Positions 1 through 9,687 are shown, counted from the stretch's first letter. The stretch: 64,000 nucleotides of DNA from Candidatus Eisenbacteria bacterium (GCA_026388185.1 JAPLKG010000006.1:3625-67624); one strand, 5' to 3'. The notes: generated by a model from the sequence alone, not told the origin. Numbers and translations are program-made.

Positions 1-102
1 AGGTAGAGTTTGGCCACGATCGGGCTCCTCAAGCCCTTACGTGTCCAGTTCCATTTGACGGGCAACAGCAAAACGGCCAAAACCTCGCCAATCTAAGACT
101 CC

Positions 103-194
103 AGCACAAAAATGTAAGTCCCCGAAACTTGTTAAGTCTCAGGGACTTACCCGTTGGTAGCGGAGGCTGGATTTGAACCAGCGACCTTTGGGTT
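103..194. repeat. left att-like direct repeat (displaced tRNA 3' half plus terminator)
   Basis: This copy matches 4223-4314 at 88 of 92 positions. Read on the minus strand it contains a T-arm, an acceptor 3' strand, CCA, and a terminator hairpin (9-bp arms at 114-122 and 142-150) followed by a T-run. The tRNA 5' half is missing: beyond position 195 the sequence diverges and no matching acceptor strand is present. It therefore reads as the tRNA fragment left at the far end of an insertion. Confidence 0.8.
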
Positions 195-248
195 GTGAAA
201 ACCCAAGAGCGGCACATAATCGATTGTATGATAACGAGTTATTTATGG

Positions 249-268
249 CTGCTAACAGTCTGCTAACA
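249..268. repeat. short direct repeat near the left element end
   Basis: The 9-mer CTGCTAACA occurs at 249-257 and again at 260-268, a spacing of 11 bases, just inside the left att-like repeat. Helically phased short repeats here could be arm-type or accessory protein sites for recombination. The sequence shows only the repeat; the role is a guess. Confidence 0.3.
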
Positions 269-328
269 TTGCTTCTGGGAGCGATGCAAGACGTAAGGTG
301 AGGCCTTGTGTTTGTTTCAAATAGAATG

Positions 329-357
329 TTGACAAAATCATTTGTGTCTAATATAGT
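329..357 (+). promoter_or_regulatory. sigma-70-type promoter of the Fic gene
   Basis: TTGACA at 329-334 and TATAGT at 352-357 are separated by 17 bases. Transcription would start near 364, about 50 bases before the Fic ATG. This means the cargo gene carries its own promoter. Confidence 0.7.
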
Positions 358-413
358 TCGCGTTGTTAGATACAAAAATTGTCGCCTCAACTAGAATCCG
401 ACGGGAGGTAACT

Positions 414-1526
414 ATGGCTACTCCCTTTGTTCCGAAACGGCTACCTCTGAAAGACATCGACTGGGAATATCTTGTCTCAACAGTAGCTGAGGCAAACTCT
501 GCTCTAGCTCGTTACGATGGACTTCTAGAGGGTATGCCCAACCCTCGATTGCTCCTGTCACCGATGATGACACAAGAGGCAGTGTTGTCGTCCAAGATTG
601 AGGGAACGCAGGCAACCCTGGAGGAGGTGCTCCGGTTCGAAGCGAAACCGAATGCTACTGAACGACAAGAGGACATTCGTGAGATCCTGAACTATCGAAG
701 AGCGATGTCGTTCGCCGAGGGGGAGCTCAAGACTCGGCCGTTGTGTTTGAATCTCATCAAAGGCATGCATGAAGTGCTACTCGACGGAGTCCGTGGTCGA
801 GACAAGAGCAGAGGGGAGTTTAGGACGATCCAAAACTGGGTGGGGAAGCCAAGCACACCGATGAGCGAGGCATCATATGTGCCTCCGGAGCCGAACAAGG
901 TCCTCGAGTACATGTCAAACTTGGAAAAGTATTGCCATTACCACGAAAAAGACAGGCTCGTTCAGGCATCTATCATTCATGCCCAGTTTGAACTGATTCA
1001 TCCTTTCTTGGATGGTAATGGGAGAATTGGCCGGATTCTTATTCCAGTCTTTCTATGCGAGAAGGGAGTCCTGAAGAGTCCGACGTTTTACATCAGCGCT
1101 TTTCTCGAGTCCACGCGTGAAGAGTACTACACAAGACTACTAGCGATTTCTCATAAGGGCGACTGGAAGAGCTGGATTGAGTACTTCTTGCGTGCAGTAG
1201 CAGTTCAGGCAAAAGCTGACAGTCAGAAAGCCAGTGACATAATGTCACTGTACAACAACATGAAAACGACCATTGCCGAAGCGACACGTTCGCGTTTTGC
1301 TATTCAAGCGTTGGACTTCCTGTTCGACCGGCCGATATTCAACGGCAGCTTCTTTGCATCCAAGTCTCTGATTCCAAGAGGCAGCGCGGCCATAGTGCTG
1401 AACAAACTACTTCGAGCGAAGGTGATCGAACGGCTTGAGGAGTGGAAGGGGCGAACTCCCGCCGTGTACATTTTCCCGAGCCTACTCGACATCGTCAAGA
1501 TCCGAGAGGGGTCCGCTGACAAGTAA
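414..1526 (+). CDS. Fic family protein (class II, likely AMP-transferase)
   Basis: This 370-residue protein carries the complete Fic core HPFLDGNGRIGR at residues 196-207, with the catalytic histidine and the phosphate-binding DGNGR loop intact. An inhibitory helix of the type SxxxEG lies at residues 59-64 (SSKIEG), ahead of the core, which makes it class II. Fic enzymes of this class typically transfer AMP from ATP to hydroxyl side chains of target proteins and are held off by the glutamate. The C-terminal 100 residues look like a winged-helix region (gene-regulatory in many Fic proteins). The start is ATG 414 behind GGGAGGT at 402-408; the frame itself is open from 363. It is the first cargo gene of the island. 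Target and physiological role cannot be read from the sequence; toxin, defence or regulation are all possible. Confidence 0.9.
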   Translation: MATPFVPKRLPLKDIDWEYLVSTVAEANSALARYDGLLEGMPNPRLLLSPMMTQEAVLSSKIEGTQATLEEVLRFEAKPNATERQEDIREILNYRRAMSFAEGELKTRPLCLNLIKGMHEVLLDGVRGRDKSRGEFRTIQNWVGKPSTPMSEASYVPPEPNKVLEYMSNLEKYCHYHEKDRLVQASIIHAQFELIHPFLDGNGRIGRILIPVFLCEKGVLKSPTFYISAFLESTREEYYTRLLAISHKGDWKSWIEYFLRAVAVQAKADSQKASDIMSLYNNMKTTIAEATRSRFAIQALDFLFDRPIFNGSFFASKSLIPRGSAAIVLNKLLRAKVIERLEEWKGRTPAVYIFPSLLDIVKIREGSADK

Positions 1527-1920
1527 GCAAGTAAAAGATGATCGGACAAGAAAAGTCTACTTTATTAACGTGTGCTGCAACTGCAGCAAAGAGTGCCGTG
1601 CCTGCGCTGGCGGTTTGCTTTCGTTACTTGCTAGTTTCTATTATCTCTCATACATTTGTTCGAGATATTCCAGTAGGTTACAAGTGCTGGCTTGGTATGA
1701 ACTCGTGAATCTCGCATGAAGCCCTGATAGTTGTGAGCCCGCCCTATGAATTAAGCACTTGTAATTCAATGCGTTCTGATGCTTTGCTGACATTTTGCCA
1801 ATTCATTCTTTGCCAATAGGGGCTCATCTCCTCGTACAAGGAGCACGCTGTATTGGCCGCATGGATGTTCTCGCGTGGATTCTAGCCAATGTTCGAAAAA
1901 GGAAGGGACAGTCGGCCCAC
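1527..1920. other. intergenic stretch with no convincing gene
   Basis: An open frame crosses part of this region (1435-1719), but it overlaps the Fic gene in another frame and resembles no family. TTTGCCAAT occurs twice around 1793-1819. No terminator or RNA structure stood out. Confidence 0.5.
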
Positions 1921-1949
1921 TTGACACCTGTTTCGATATATGCTATAGT
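1921..1949 (+). promoter_or_regulatory. sigma-70-type promoter of the AbiEi/AbiEii-like pair
   Basis: A consensus TTGACA at 1921-1926 and TATAGT at 1944-1949 are separated by 17 bases, giving a start near 1956. The -10 box is overlapped by the palindromic operator described separately. The consensus quality with an overlapping palindrome points to strong but repressible expression. Confidence 0.75.
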
Positions 1950-2052
1950 TTCATCGGAACGGTGAAACAGCAAATTGGTCGAAACAGTGCGTTGTTCCAC
2001 TCCATTTGGAGGTTTATCGGAATGGTAAGACAGTCCAATTCGACGAAACCAG
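1928..2052. promoter_or_regulatory. nested palindromes and duplicated operator-like block
   Basis: CTGTTTCGA (1928-1936) is mirrored exactly by TCGAAACAG (1979-1987), and GTTTCA (1948-1953) by TGAAAC (1963-1968). In addition the block at 1948-1987 recurs in imperfect form at 2012-2052, so one copy covers the -10 and start point and the other covers the ribosome site and start codon. AbiEi-type antitoxins are known to repress their own promoters through inverted repeats, so these are likely binding sites of the adjacent winged-helix protein. The symmetry is seen; the binding is inferred. Confidence 0.6.
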
Positions 2053-3137
2053 AGAGTGACCTGGTAGCAGAAATATCCCAACGCCTTCAGGAAGCGCTTG
2101 AGGCAGTGCCGGTTCTCGAGATCGTGCGAATCGATCCACAAATTCCTCTCGCCTACGGGCAGAGGCCTGATCTAGTCGTCGACATTCGCACCCCTAGAGG
2201 ACCACAACGTCTCTTAGTGGAGATCAAGTCAGACGGGATTCCGAGAACGTTGAGGAGGGCGGCAGAGGCCCTTAAGGGGCGGCTCAGAAACGTGGAGGGC
2301 GCGTACGGGCTCTTGGCAGCACCGTATATCTCAGATCGTGGTCGTCGTGTATGCCGGGAGAATGGGATCGGGTGCTTTGATCTTGCTGGTAACATTTTCC
2401 TTTCTTTTGATCAGGTGTTCATCGAGAGAAGTGGTAAGCAAAATCCCACGCCTGCGCGGCGACTACAGAGATCTCTGTTCGCACCCCGCTCGTCGCGGGC
2501 GCTGCGAGTTCTTCTTAATAACCCTAATCAACGATGGTACGTGAGAGACCTGGCTGCCGAAGCTGGGATCAGTCTAGCACTAGCATCGAGAGTAAAGCAG
2601 CTTCTGCGCGACCAGGACCTTCTGGGCGAGGACCTTCGTTCCTTCTGGCTCTCGAAACCCGAAGACCTTCTTATGGACTGGTCAAAGGCTTACAGTTACG
2701 AGAAGAACGAGGTGTACTACTTCTACTCAATGCTACCCATTCCGGAGTTGGAAGAACGCCTGGCTACGGAGTGCGAGCGGACGACTATTCTGTATGGTCT
2801 GGCTCTGTTCTCCGGTGCGAACCGGGTTGCCCCCTTTGTGCGTTACAACCGTGCCTTTGCGTTCGTTGAGGGCAGACTCGGAGAGATTGTGGAGGCGCTG
2901 GACCTGAAGCAAGTTTCTTCGGGAGCCAACGTAGTGCTGCTGCGTCCGTATGACGAAGGGGTCTTCTATGGAGTACGGGAAGTCGGAGGCGCGAAGGTTG
3001 TGTCGGACTTCCAACTCTATCTTGACTTGAAGAGTTACAAAACCAGTGGTGCAGAGGCAGCGAACTTCCTCTTCGAAAGGTGGATAAAACCGCGATGGAA
3101 CCTAGGACCAAGTCAGACTACGCGACCAGAGCTGTAG
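2022..3137 (+). CDS. AbiEi-like winged-helix regulator/antitoxin with PD-(D/E)xK-like N-terminus
   Basis: The 371-residue protein has two recognisable parts. Residues about 12-135 resemble a restriction-endonuclease fold: RPD at 48-50 is followed by VEIKS at 66-70, the spacing of a PD-(D/E)xK centre, and then a conserved-looking GIGCFDLAGN at 115-124. Residues about 156-205 form a winged helix-turn-helix (YVRDLAAEAGISLALASRV). The rest is family-specific. This layout is typical of proteins annotated as type IV toxin-antitoxin AbiEi-family antitoxins paired with AbiEii nucleotidyltransferases. ATG 2022 is chosen because GGAGG lies at 2008-2012; the frame is open from 1875 but the upstream part covers the promoter. 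The next gene overlaps its 3' end. Whether the nuclease-like fold is active is unknown. Confidence 0.7.
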   Translation: MVRQSNSTKPESDLVAEISQRLQEALEAVPVLEIVRIDPQIPLAYGQRPDLVVDIRTPRGPQRLLVEIKSDGIPRTLRRAAEALKGRLRNVEGAYGLLAAPYISDRGRRVCRENGIGCFDLAGNIFLSFDQVFIERSGKQNPTPARRLQRSLFAPRSSRALRVLLNNPNQRWYVRDLAAEAGISLALASRVKQLLRDQDLLGEDLRSFWLSKPEDLLMDWSKAYSYEKNEVYYFYSMLPIPELEERLATECERTTILYGLALFSGANRVAPFVRYNRAFAFVEGRLGEIVEALDLKQVSSGANVVLLRPYDEGVFYGVREVGGAKVVSDFQLYLDLKSYKTSGAEAANFLFERWIKPRWNLGPSQTTRPEL

Positions 3138-3943
3138 AGGCGGCCTTCTCGGTGCTCCTCGAACTGTTCGGAATCCTCGGTGAGTTTCGAGAGTACGTCG
3201 CAGTGGTTGGAGGTTGGGTAACGCCTCTGATCTTCAGAAATGCAGAGACGGCGCCGGTAGGTACTCTTGATATCGACATCGCGATAGACTTCGCACGCGT
3301 CTCTCAAGATACCTATAAGACATTTCTCGAGACCCTTGGGTCACGAGATTACAGACAGCATCCTGAGCAACCATTCCGTTTTTTCAAGACCGTCACGCTT
3401 GGAAACGATCCACCCGTTGAAGTAGAAGTGGATCTTCTGGCGGGAGAGTATGGGGGGACGGGTAGCGGACACCGCACGCAGCAGGTCCAGGACGCGAGAG
3501 CCCGCAAGGCTCGCGGTGCTGATCTCGTGTTCGACCACTACGTGGAGGTCTCCGTCGAGGGGCGTCTGCCTAATGGTGCAGTCGACAGAGTAAGTATCAG
3601 AGTTGCCGATGTGGTGGCCTTTCTCGTAATGAAGGGGATGACCCTCCATGGGCGACGCAAAGACAAAGATTGTTATGATATCTTCTATTGTGCAGCCAAC
3701 TACCCCGGTGGCATCGAAGCACTCGCCAAAGTTTTTAGGCCTTTCATGGAAAACTCCCTGGTTGCAGAGGGACTGGCAAAGATACGCTCGAGATTTCTGT
3801 CACCGCTGCATGTAGGATCAGTTGCCGTTGCCGACTTCCTAGAGATCTCTGATCCTGAGGAGTGCGATATCGTCACGCGCGACGCGTACGAGCGTGTAAA
3901 TGCCCTGCTTGATCGCCTCAACATAGAGCCGTGGCAAGGCTGA
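3095..3943 (+). CDS. AbiEii-like nucleotidyltransferase (putative type IV toxin)
   Basis: This 282-residue protein has the polymerase-beta-type nucleotidyltransferase signature: a VVGGW turn followed by LDIDIAIDF with the metal-binding Asp pair, then a third acidic strand VEVEVDLLAG. Such DUF1814/AbiEii proteins act as toxins that nucleotidylate RNA or other targets and are neutralised by the partner AbiEi protein. The reading frame overlaps the upstream gene, so the two are translationally coupled. ATG 3095 has AAGGTGG (3078-3084) at a good distance; GTG 3080 in the same frame is an alternative that would add five residues. The C-terminal half contains GRRKDKDCYDIFY, a motif common in these enzymes. 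Toxicity and target are inferred from family only. Confidence 0.75.
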   Translation: MEPRTKSDYATRAVEAAFSVLLELFGILGEFREYVAVVGGWVTPLIFRNAETAPVGTLDIDIAIDFARVSQDTYKTFLETLGSRDYRQHPEQPFRFFKTVTLGNDPPVEVEVDLLAGEYGGTGSGHRTQQVQDARARKARGADLVFDHYVEVSVEGRLPNGAVDRVSIRVADVVAFLVMKGMTLHGRRKDKDCYDIFYCAANYPGGIEALAKVFRPFMENSLVAEGLAKIRSRFLSPLHVGSVAVADFLEISDPEECDIVTRDAYERVNALLDRLNIEPWQG

Positions 3944-4102
3944 TGCGAAGCAAGCTTTGTTTATAGCAGAATAGTAGCAAGATTAGTTGCGTCTAATAAT
4001 TGGGCAAATCCTAGATACAAACTGCCTGGTTGGCGATCTGACTGACGTTGCTACTGTAGCGTTGTCCAAGCGCCAGTCCAGGGATGGAAGGAGGTGAGAA
4101 AA

Positions 4103-4222
4103 ATGGCACAAGGCTCAATTGTGAAGCGAGGGGAAGTGTACTACATCGTCTATCGCGTCGGAGGAAAGGCAGAAGTGGAAGAGGATCAGATCGGGCAGGA
4201 GGGACGCGGAAGAGGTTCTTGT

Positions 4223-4234
<12 letters not shown>
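4103..4234 (+). pseudogene. tyrosine integrase N-terminal fragment, frameshifted and truncated
   Basis: A strong ribosome site (GGAGGTG at 4090-4096) precedes ATG 4103. The first 23 codons read MAQGSIVKRGEVYYIVYRVG and onward, an arm-type DNA-binding start seen in phage-type integrases. After GGK the family pattern continues only in another frame (QKWKRIRSGRRDAEEVLVAQ), implying a one-base insertion near 4169. The second frame runs straight into the att-like repeat and stops at the tRNA end, so the core-binding and catalytic domains are absent. No other integrase part is visible in the window. Confidence 0.7.
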
Positions 4235-4351
<117 letters not shown>

Positions 4352-4391
4352 ATATTCTTGTCAACCTCTTATTGCCGACCTAAAGATACAT

Positions 4392-4775
4392 TCAATTTGT
4401 GGCGTTGTCAAGACGATTCGGTGCGTCTTCCTGCACGTCGTTGAATCTGTAGACGAGCTCGCCTTTTCTCACCATGCCGAGTTCGTCGCGCAGGGCTTTC
4501 TCCAGAAGAAATGGGTTATTCTGATACAGCTTTGCGGTTTCGCTCAGCTTGGCCTTTTCTTTGAGAAGCAAAGCGGTCTCGGTGTCGAGTCGTCTGAGTT
4601 CGCTTTTCGTTTGCCCCATTTTTATGAGGCCGTGTTCGCTCGCGACTACCTGGTATGCGAGCCAGACGCTTAGAGCCGCCAGGGCAATACGTATGAGCGC
4701 CTTTCTGCCTTTTGGCTCCGGCTTTCGGTATCTCTCGAGTCTGTGTCGCTTGAGTCTGCTTGCTACGTCATCCAT
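4392..4775 (-). CDS. FtsB/DivIC-type septum formation initiator
   Basis: A 127-residue small bitopic protein. A basic N-terminus (residues 1-27) is followed by one membrane span (about 28-45) and a coiled coil (about 52-85) ending in a short NPFLLEKALRDELGMVRKGE segment typical of this family. FtsB links FtsL and FtsQ in the divisome and helps trigger septal peptidoglycan synthesis. The gene starts 12 bases after the enolase stop; eno-ftsB adjacency is a widely conserved arrangement and supports the call. The two genes probably share a transcript. Confidence 0.85.
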   Translation of the reverse strand: MDDVASRLKRHRLERYRKPEPKGRKALIRIALAALSVWLAYQVVASEHGLIKMGQTKSELRRLDTETALLLKEKAKLSETAKLYQNNPFLLEKALRDELGMVRKGELVYRFNDVQEDAPNRLDNATN

Positions 4776-4787
4776 ATTGTGATTCGT

Positions 4788-6149
<1,362 letters not shown>

Positions 6150-6249
6150 TCACGTATCTGGCGCATCTAATCGGTGGTTCTGTCTGCACACCACAGTATG
6201 CGCGTGCGGCATTGGAGTCGGAAGAGCCGGCGCCTTTGCGCTACCCGCA

Positions 6250-6278
6250 AAGCTATGGGAGGAAGGCTCAAGTGTCAA
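6250..6278 (-). promoter_or_regulatory. promoter of eno-ftsB
   Basis: On the minus strand TTGACA (6273-6278) and TAGCTT (6250-6255) are spaced by 17 bases. The -35 is perfect, the -10 moderate. Confidence 0.5.
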
Positions 6279-6298
6279 GGTCAAAAACCTCTGCCAGC

Positions 6299-6327
6299 TT
6301 GACCTTGCGCTCTCTTGGCAGTATTGT
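6299..6327 (+). promoter_or_regulatory. promoter upstream of the ECF sigma gene
   Basis: TTGACC (6299-6304) and TATTGT (6322-6327) are spaced by 17 bases, with the expected start about 17 bases before GTG 6351. Confidence 0.45.
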
Positions 6328-6350
6328 GCTAAAGGGAAGCATCCAACACA

Positions 6351-7160
6351 GTGAAACCCAGAGGAGCCATGCGGCAGCCGCCGAAAGACCGACGTAATCT
6401 GAAAGATCGCTCCAGACCAATGGACCGGCTTGGGCAGAAGGATCGCCCCAGAGGGGCAAAGCGCTCCAAGCCCGAAGACGCGTTTCGCGAAGCACGATGT
6501 GGGTCTGGTCTCGATCCGAGGACTCGTTCCAACGGCGGGCGCATCGCCAACCTCGAGCCGACCGCGAACCTCAAGCGCACCCCCGAGTCCGAAAACAGTC
6601 TCAAAGAAGACGCGGAGCTTATCTGGAGTGCCCTGAGGGGCAAGGAAAGCGCGTTCGCCAAGCTCCTCAAGAAATACAGGCGACCGGTCTATTCGCTGGC
6701 GCTCAAGATGCTCGGCCAGGAAGAGGACGCGGAAGACACCGCCCAGGAGGCCTTCATAAGGGCCTTCCAATCGCTCGACACTTGCGATCCCGAGAGACCG
6801 TTCCAGCGGTGGATCTACAGGATTACGTACAACCTGTGCGTTGACAGGTACAGACGAAAAAAGCCGTTCGCGATCTCGCTCGATCAGACCGTGGGCGAAG
6901 ACGAGCTGCAGATGGAACTTGTGGATTCCGCGCCCGCACCCGACGAGGTGCTCGGGATGCGGGACGAACACAGGAAGGTGGTCGAGCTTCTCTACTCTCT
7001 GCCGCCCCGTTACAGGGTGGTCGTGGTGCTGCGACACCAGGAAGAGCTTTCGTATGAAGCGATCGCCGAGATTCTCGGCCTCCCGCTCGGGACGGTCAAG
7101 GCGAGGATGCACAGGGCTCACAACATGCTGAGGAAGAAGCTGAAGCGGAGGGAGACATGA
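6351..7160 (+). CDS. ECF-type RNA polymerase sigma factor
   Basis: The protein has the two ECF domains. Region 2 spans about residues 90-155 (ESAFAKLLKKYRRPVYSLAL, then EEDAEDTAQEAFIRAF), and region 4 about 205-265 with the helix-turn-helix ELSYEAIAEILGLPLGTVKA. About 85 basic, low-complexity residues precede region 2, unusual for ECF factors; the true start is uncertain (GTG 6351, ATG 6369 or ATG 6420). It is followed by a zinc anti-sigma gene and a bactofilin-like membrane gene, so it most likely answers an envelope signal. Confidence 0.88.
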   Translation: MKPRGAMRQPPKDRRNLKDRSRPMDRLGQKDRPRGAKRSKPEDAFREARCGSGLDPRTRSNGGRIANLEPTANLKRTPESENSLKEDAELIWSALRGKESAFAKLLKKYRRPVYSLALKMLGQEEDAEDTAQEAFIRAFQSLDTCDPERPFQRWIYRITYNLCVDRYRRKKPFAISLDQTVGEDELQMELVDSAPAPDEVLGMRDEHRKVVELLYSLPPRYRVVVVLRHQEELSYEAIAEILGLPLGTVKARMHRAHNMLRKKLKRRET

Positions 7161-7267
7161 GAGCGGGGGGTAATGTCCCCAGGCATTTGCCGGGCCGAAG
7201 GACCTCACCGGCTTCCCTGAACTTGTTGAAACTTTTGGGGCTATGTACTACGTATTAGCAATTGGAT

Positions 7268-7329
7268 GGTGTCCTGGAATCCCGGCGGTCCGGCATGGCC
7301 GTTCGGCTTGCTGCCAGGTTCCAGGCACC
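7268..7329 (+). other. stem-loop between sigma and anti-sigma genes
   Basis: GGTGTCCTGGAA (7268-7279) pairs with TTCCAGGCACC (7319-7329) with one bulged base, enclosing a G+C-rich inner region that can fold further. No T-run follows, so it is not an ordinary terminator. It could tune anti-sigma expression or mRNA stability. Confidence 0.4.
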
Positions 7330-7411
7330 GGCAGAATTCGATGATATTGAAGGAGTTAGAGGCCGGGGCCTCTTCCAACTGGAGCCCGTTCCAATTTGAG
7401 GTGAGGGAGCG

Positions 7412-8128
7412 ATGAAGAAGGACAGACATAACAAATCCTGTGAGGAGATGTCCCGCCTCTACGCTGCCCGCGAGATGAGTCCGGCGGAGGCGTTGGACTT
7501 CGAAGCGCATCTCACTGAATGCGAAAGCTGCAAGAACCTTCTCACAGAATGGAAGGGGCTCTTCTCACTTCTTTTCGAACCAATCCACGACGTCAGACAT
7601 CTTGAACCGAGCCGCGCTTTTGACAGACCCATCATGGCGTTTGTGAAAGGGCTTGTCAGAGAGCGCGAGCAGACTCTACGCGAGCGCGCATCGGTGGACG
7701 ATCGCGCCGCACTTGCCCACCAACACGCGGACGCCGTCGTGCGCCGCCGCGCAATTTGGGTTGGCGTGGCTGCGATGGCGGCAGTGCTCGCCATCTTCTC
7801 CGACATGTTGAGCACCTTCGCGCCGGTTGGTCCGCAACCGGCAAGGCCTTACGTTCTGGCAATTGCATGGCTCGTTGATGTATTCCACACGAGTTTTGAT
7901 TGGCTTGTGTTTTCCTTCATGAGAGGTATCAAGATCGGTGAGATCTTCGTTCGAGTATTGGAGGCGCTACGGCCGATTTGGAATTGTCTGGGTGTTGCGG
8001 CAAGGCAAGTTGACCCGCAACTAGTTGTCGCGGAGATTCTGCTGTTCATGCTGAGCCTGGTGCTCTTGAAGGGGCTTCTGGGCACGGCGCCGAAAGGAAG
8101 ATGTACAAATGTCGGGATCATTCTCTAA
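7412..8128 (+). CDS. zinc-binding anti-sigma factor (ZAS type, membrane-bound)
   Basis: The N-terminal 45 residues hold the anti-sigma zinc motif: an upstream Cys (KSCEEM) followed by HLTECESC, i.e. HxxxCxxC. A cytoplasmic linker leads to hydrophobic spans at about residues 113-132, 143-160 and 203-224, so the sensor part is in or across the inner membrane. Such proteins sequester the ECF sigma factor encoded just upstream until a signal releases it. The stop overlaps the next start by 20 bases, indicating coupled translation with the bactofilin-like gene. Good ribosome site GTGAGGGAG ahead of ATG 7412. Confidence 0.85.
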   Translation: MKKDRHNKSCEEMSRLYAAREMSPAEALDFEAHLTECESCKNLLTEWKGLFSLLFEPIHDVRHLEPSRAFDRPIMAFVKGLVREREQTLRERASVDDRAALAHQHADAVVRRRAIWVGVAAMAAVLAIFSDMLSTFAPVGPQPARPYVLAIAWLVDVFHTSFDWLVFSFMRGIKIGEIFVRVLEALRPIWNCLGVAARQVDPQLVVAEILLFMLSLVLLKGLLGTAPKGRCTNVGIIL

Positions 8129-9623
8129 CATCGTAGGATTCGTGAAGGCTGCGGGGGCCTCGCGCGCGACGAAGGTCACGCTGGCCGCCGTTACAGTGCT
8201 TGCCGCGTCCATTCTGCTTTTGTCCTCTCCGGTGCAGGCGCTGAATGGAGGGCAATCTCTTTCTTTCGATGCAAGGATTGCCATCGATGCCGGGGCCGCG
8301 CTTCGCGCAGTTCCCACGCTTCACGCAATGTGGTCGTTCGGCGCGAAGCTCGGTATCGACGACGGAGTCGCGCACGCTGGAGGCGTGTCCATCGACGTAT
8401 CTGCTTCCACAGACGCGGGGGCCGCAGTCGAATTGAGGCTTTCGGCGGACACCGATTCCGGGGCAGAGGTCCTCAAGATTGCCGCGGGCGAAGACACCGT
8501 CAACCTCGGAGAGAAGGCGGTTCCCCTCGGTGAGCTCAAAGATAAGCCCGAGCTGACCAAGGACGCGTCCGAGGCAGACCGCGAGTCGAAGGACGAGGGT
8601 AGCCTGGGTCTCAAGATCGAGAAGCGCAAATCCCCCAACATCAATATCACTATCGGTGACGAGAATTACGGAGACGGCAAAGACATCGTCAAGTTCGGTG
8701 AGGATATCGAGGTAGCCGAGGGTGACACGATAGACGGCGACGTTGTTGCCATCGGAGGCGGCATCAACGTTGACGGCACCGTCACGGGTGACTGTGTATC
8801 CGTCGGCGGGTCCATCAATCTCGGGTCCAAAGGTGTGATCGAGGGAGACGGGGTGAGCGTTGGAGGAAGCATCAACCGAGAGCCAGGTTCGGTGCTCCAG
8901 GGTGACGAGGTCGTTACCGGCGGCCACATCCCGAAATGGTTGTTCAGAGGAGGATGGCCCAAGTACGGGAAGGCCGGGCTCAAGTTTGCCGAACTTGCGT
9001 TTGCAGTGGGCAAGGCCCTGCTCATACTTTTCATCGTCTGGCTTATCGCTCTCATCGCTCGCAACCGAGTCAAGGTGACTTCCGAACGGGCGAAGTCCAG
9101 CTTGTTGAAGTCGTTCGGGATCGGGTTACTCGTCGTCATACTCTTGCCGATTGCGATGGTCTTGCTTTGCATAACTATCATAGGGATTCCTGTGGCAATA
9201 CTGTTGCCCTTTGTGATTGTCCTGGCGGGTTTCTTCGGCTATACGGCAGTCGGGCTGGCCCTCGGATACAGGATTTTTGGGGGGGAATCACGCGGGAGGT
9301 CTGTGGTTACCGCCGCTGTCTTGGGCGTGCTGCTCATGGAGGCGATTCCGCTCGCTGGAAAGCTGATTGGCCTGCCTGGAGGGATTCTCTGGGGTCTCTC
9401 GATTCCTGTCAGGATCATAGGATATGCGATCATGGTTTGTGCATTCCTGATAGGACTCGGGGCGACTCTGCTCTCGAAGTTCGGTCAGGTGCCGAAGGCC
9501 CCGACTCAGGCCGCAGTGGTGCCTCCGGGTCCTGGTGCATCGATCGTGGGCACGGCCGGCCCTGTGCCGCAGGCTCCGAGTGTGCCAGGCTACGGTGCGC
9601 CGCCCAGCGGTTCAGCGGGCTAG
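8109..9623 (+). CDS. bactofilin-like polymer-forming membrane protein
   Basis: The 504-residue protein starts with a hydrophobic span or signal (about 22-45). Residues about 190-270 contain a repeating beta-type pattern (GDTIDGDVVAIGGGINVDG, GTVTGDCVSVGGSINLG, GVIEGDGVSVGGSINREPG), the right-handed beta-helix repeat of bactofilin-type polymer-forming proteins. Four or more membrane spans follow (about 290-315, 330-375, 395-420, 430-455), then a Pro/Gly/Ala-rich tail. The fusion of a short bactofilin-like block to a membrane domain is typical of proteins co-encoded with ECF sigma/anti-sigma pairs. It may scaffold at the membrane; the exact role is unknown. It ends ahead of a strong terminator. 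Confidence 0.75.
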   Translation: MSGSFSNIVGFVKAAGASRATKVTLAAVTVLAASILLLSSPVQALNGGQSLSFDARIAIDAGAALRAVPTLHAMWSFGAKLGIDDGVAHAGGVSIDVSASTDAGAAVELRLSADTDSGAEVLKIAAGEDTVNLGEKAVPLGELKDKPELTKDASEADRESKDEGSLGLKIEKRKSPNINITIGDENYGDGKDIVKFGEDIEVAEGDTIDGDVVAIGGGINVDGTVTGDCVSVGGSINLGSKGVIEGDGVSVGGSINREPGSVLQGDEVVTGGHIPKWLFRGGWPKYGKAGLKFAELAFAVGKALLILFIVWLIALIARNRVKVTSERAKSSLLKSFGIGLLVVILLPIAMVLLCITIIGIPVAILLPFVIVLAGFFGYTAVGLALGYRIFGGESRGRSVVTAAVLGVLLMEAIPLAGKLIGLPGGILWGLSIPVRIIGYAIMVCAFLIGLGATLLSKFGQVPKAPTQAAVVPPGPGASIVGTAGPVPQAPSVPGYGAPPSGSAG

Positions 9624-9650
9624 GAGTAGTGCGGCCCGCTCGGTTACAGT

Positions 9651-9687
9651 AGAGAAAACCCGCTCCATTGCGGGTTTTCTCTATTTT
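9651..9687 (+). terminator. Rho-independent terminator of the ECF operon
   Basis: A perfect 13-bp hairpin (AGAGAAAACCCGC at 9651-9663 and its complement at 9670-9682, six-base loop) is followed by ATTTTGG. The A-run on the left arm may let it work in both directions. Confidence 0.9.

Noticed and set aside
155-204. tRNA gene at the left end
   Set aside because: Only a 3' half is present; no acceptor 5' strand or D-arm lies upstream and the anticodon loop would have nine bases.
6150-7208. 352-residue minus-strand frame opposite the ECF sigma gene
   Set aside because: Opposes a clear sigma factor and covers the eno promoter; no homology-like motifs.
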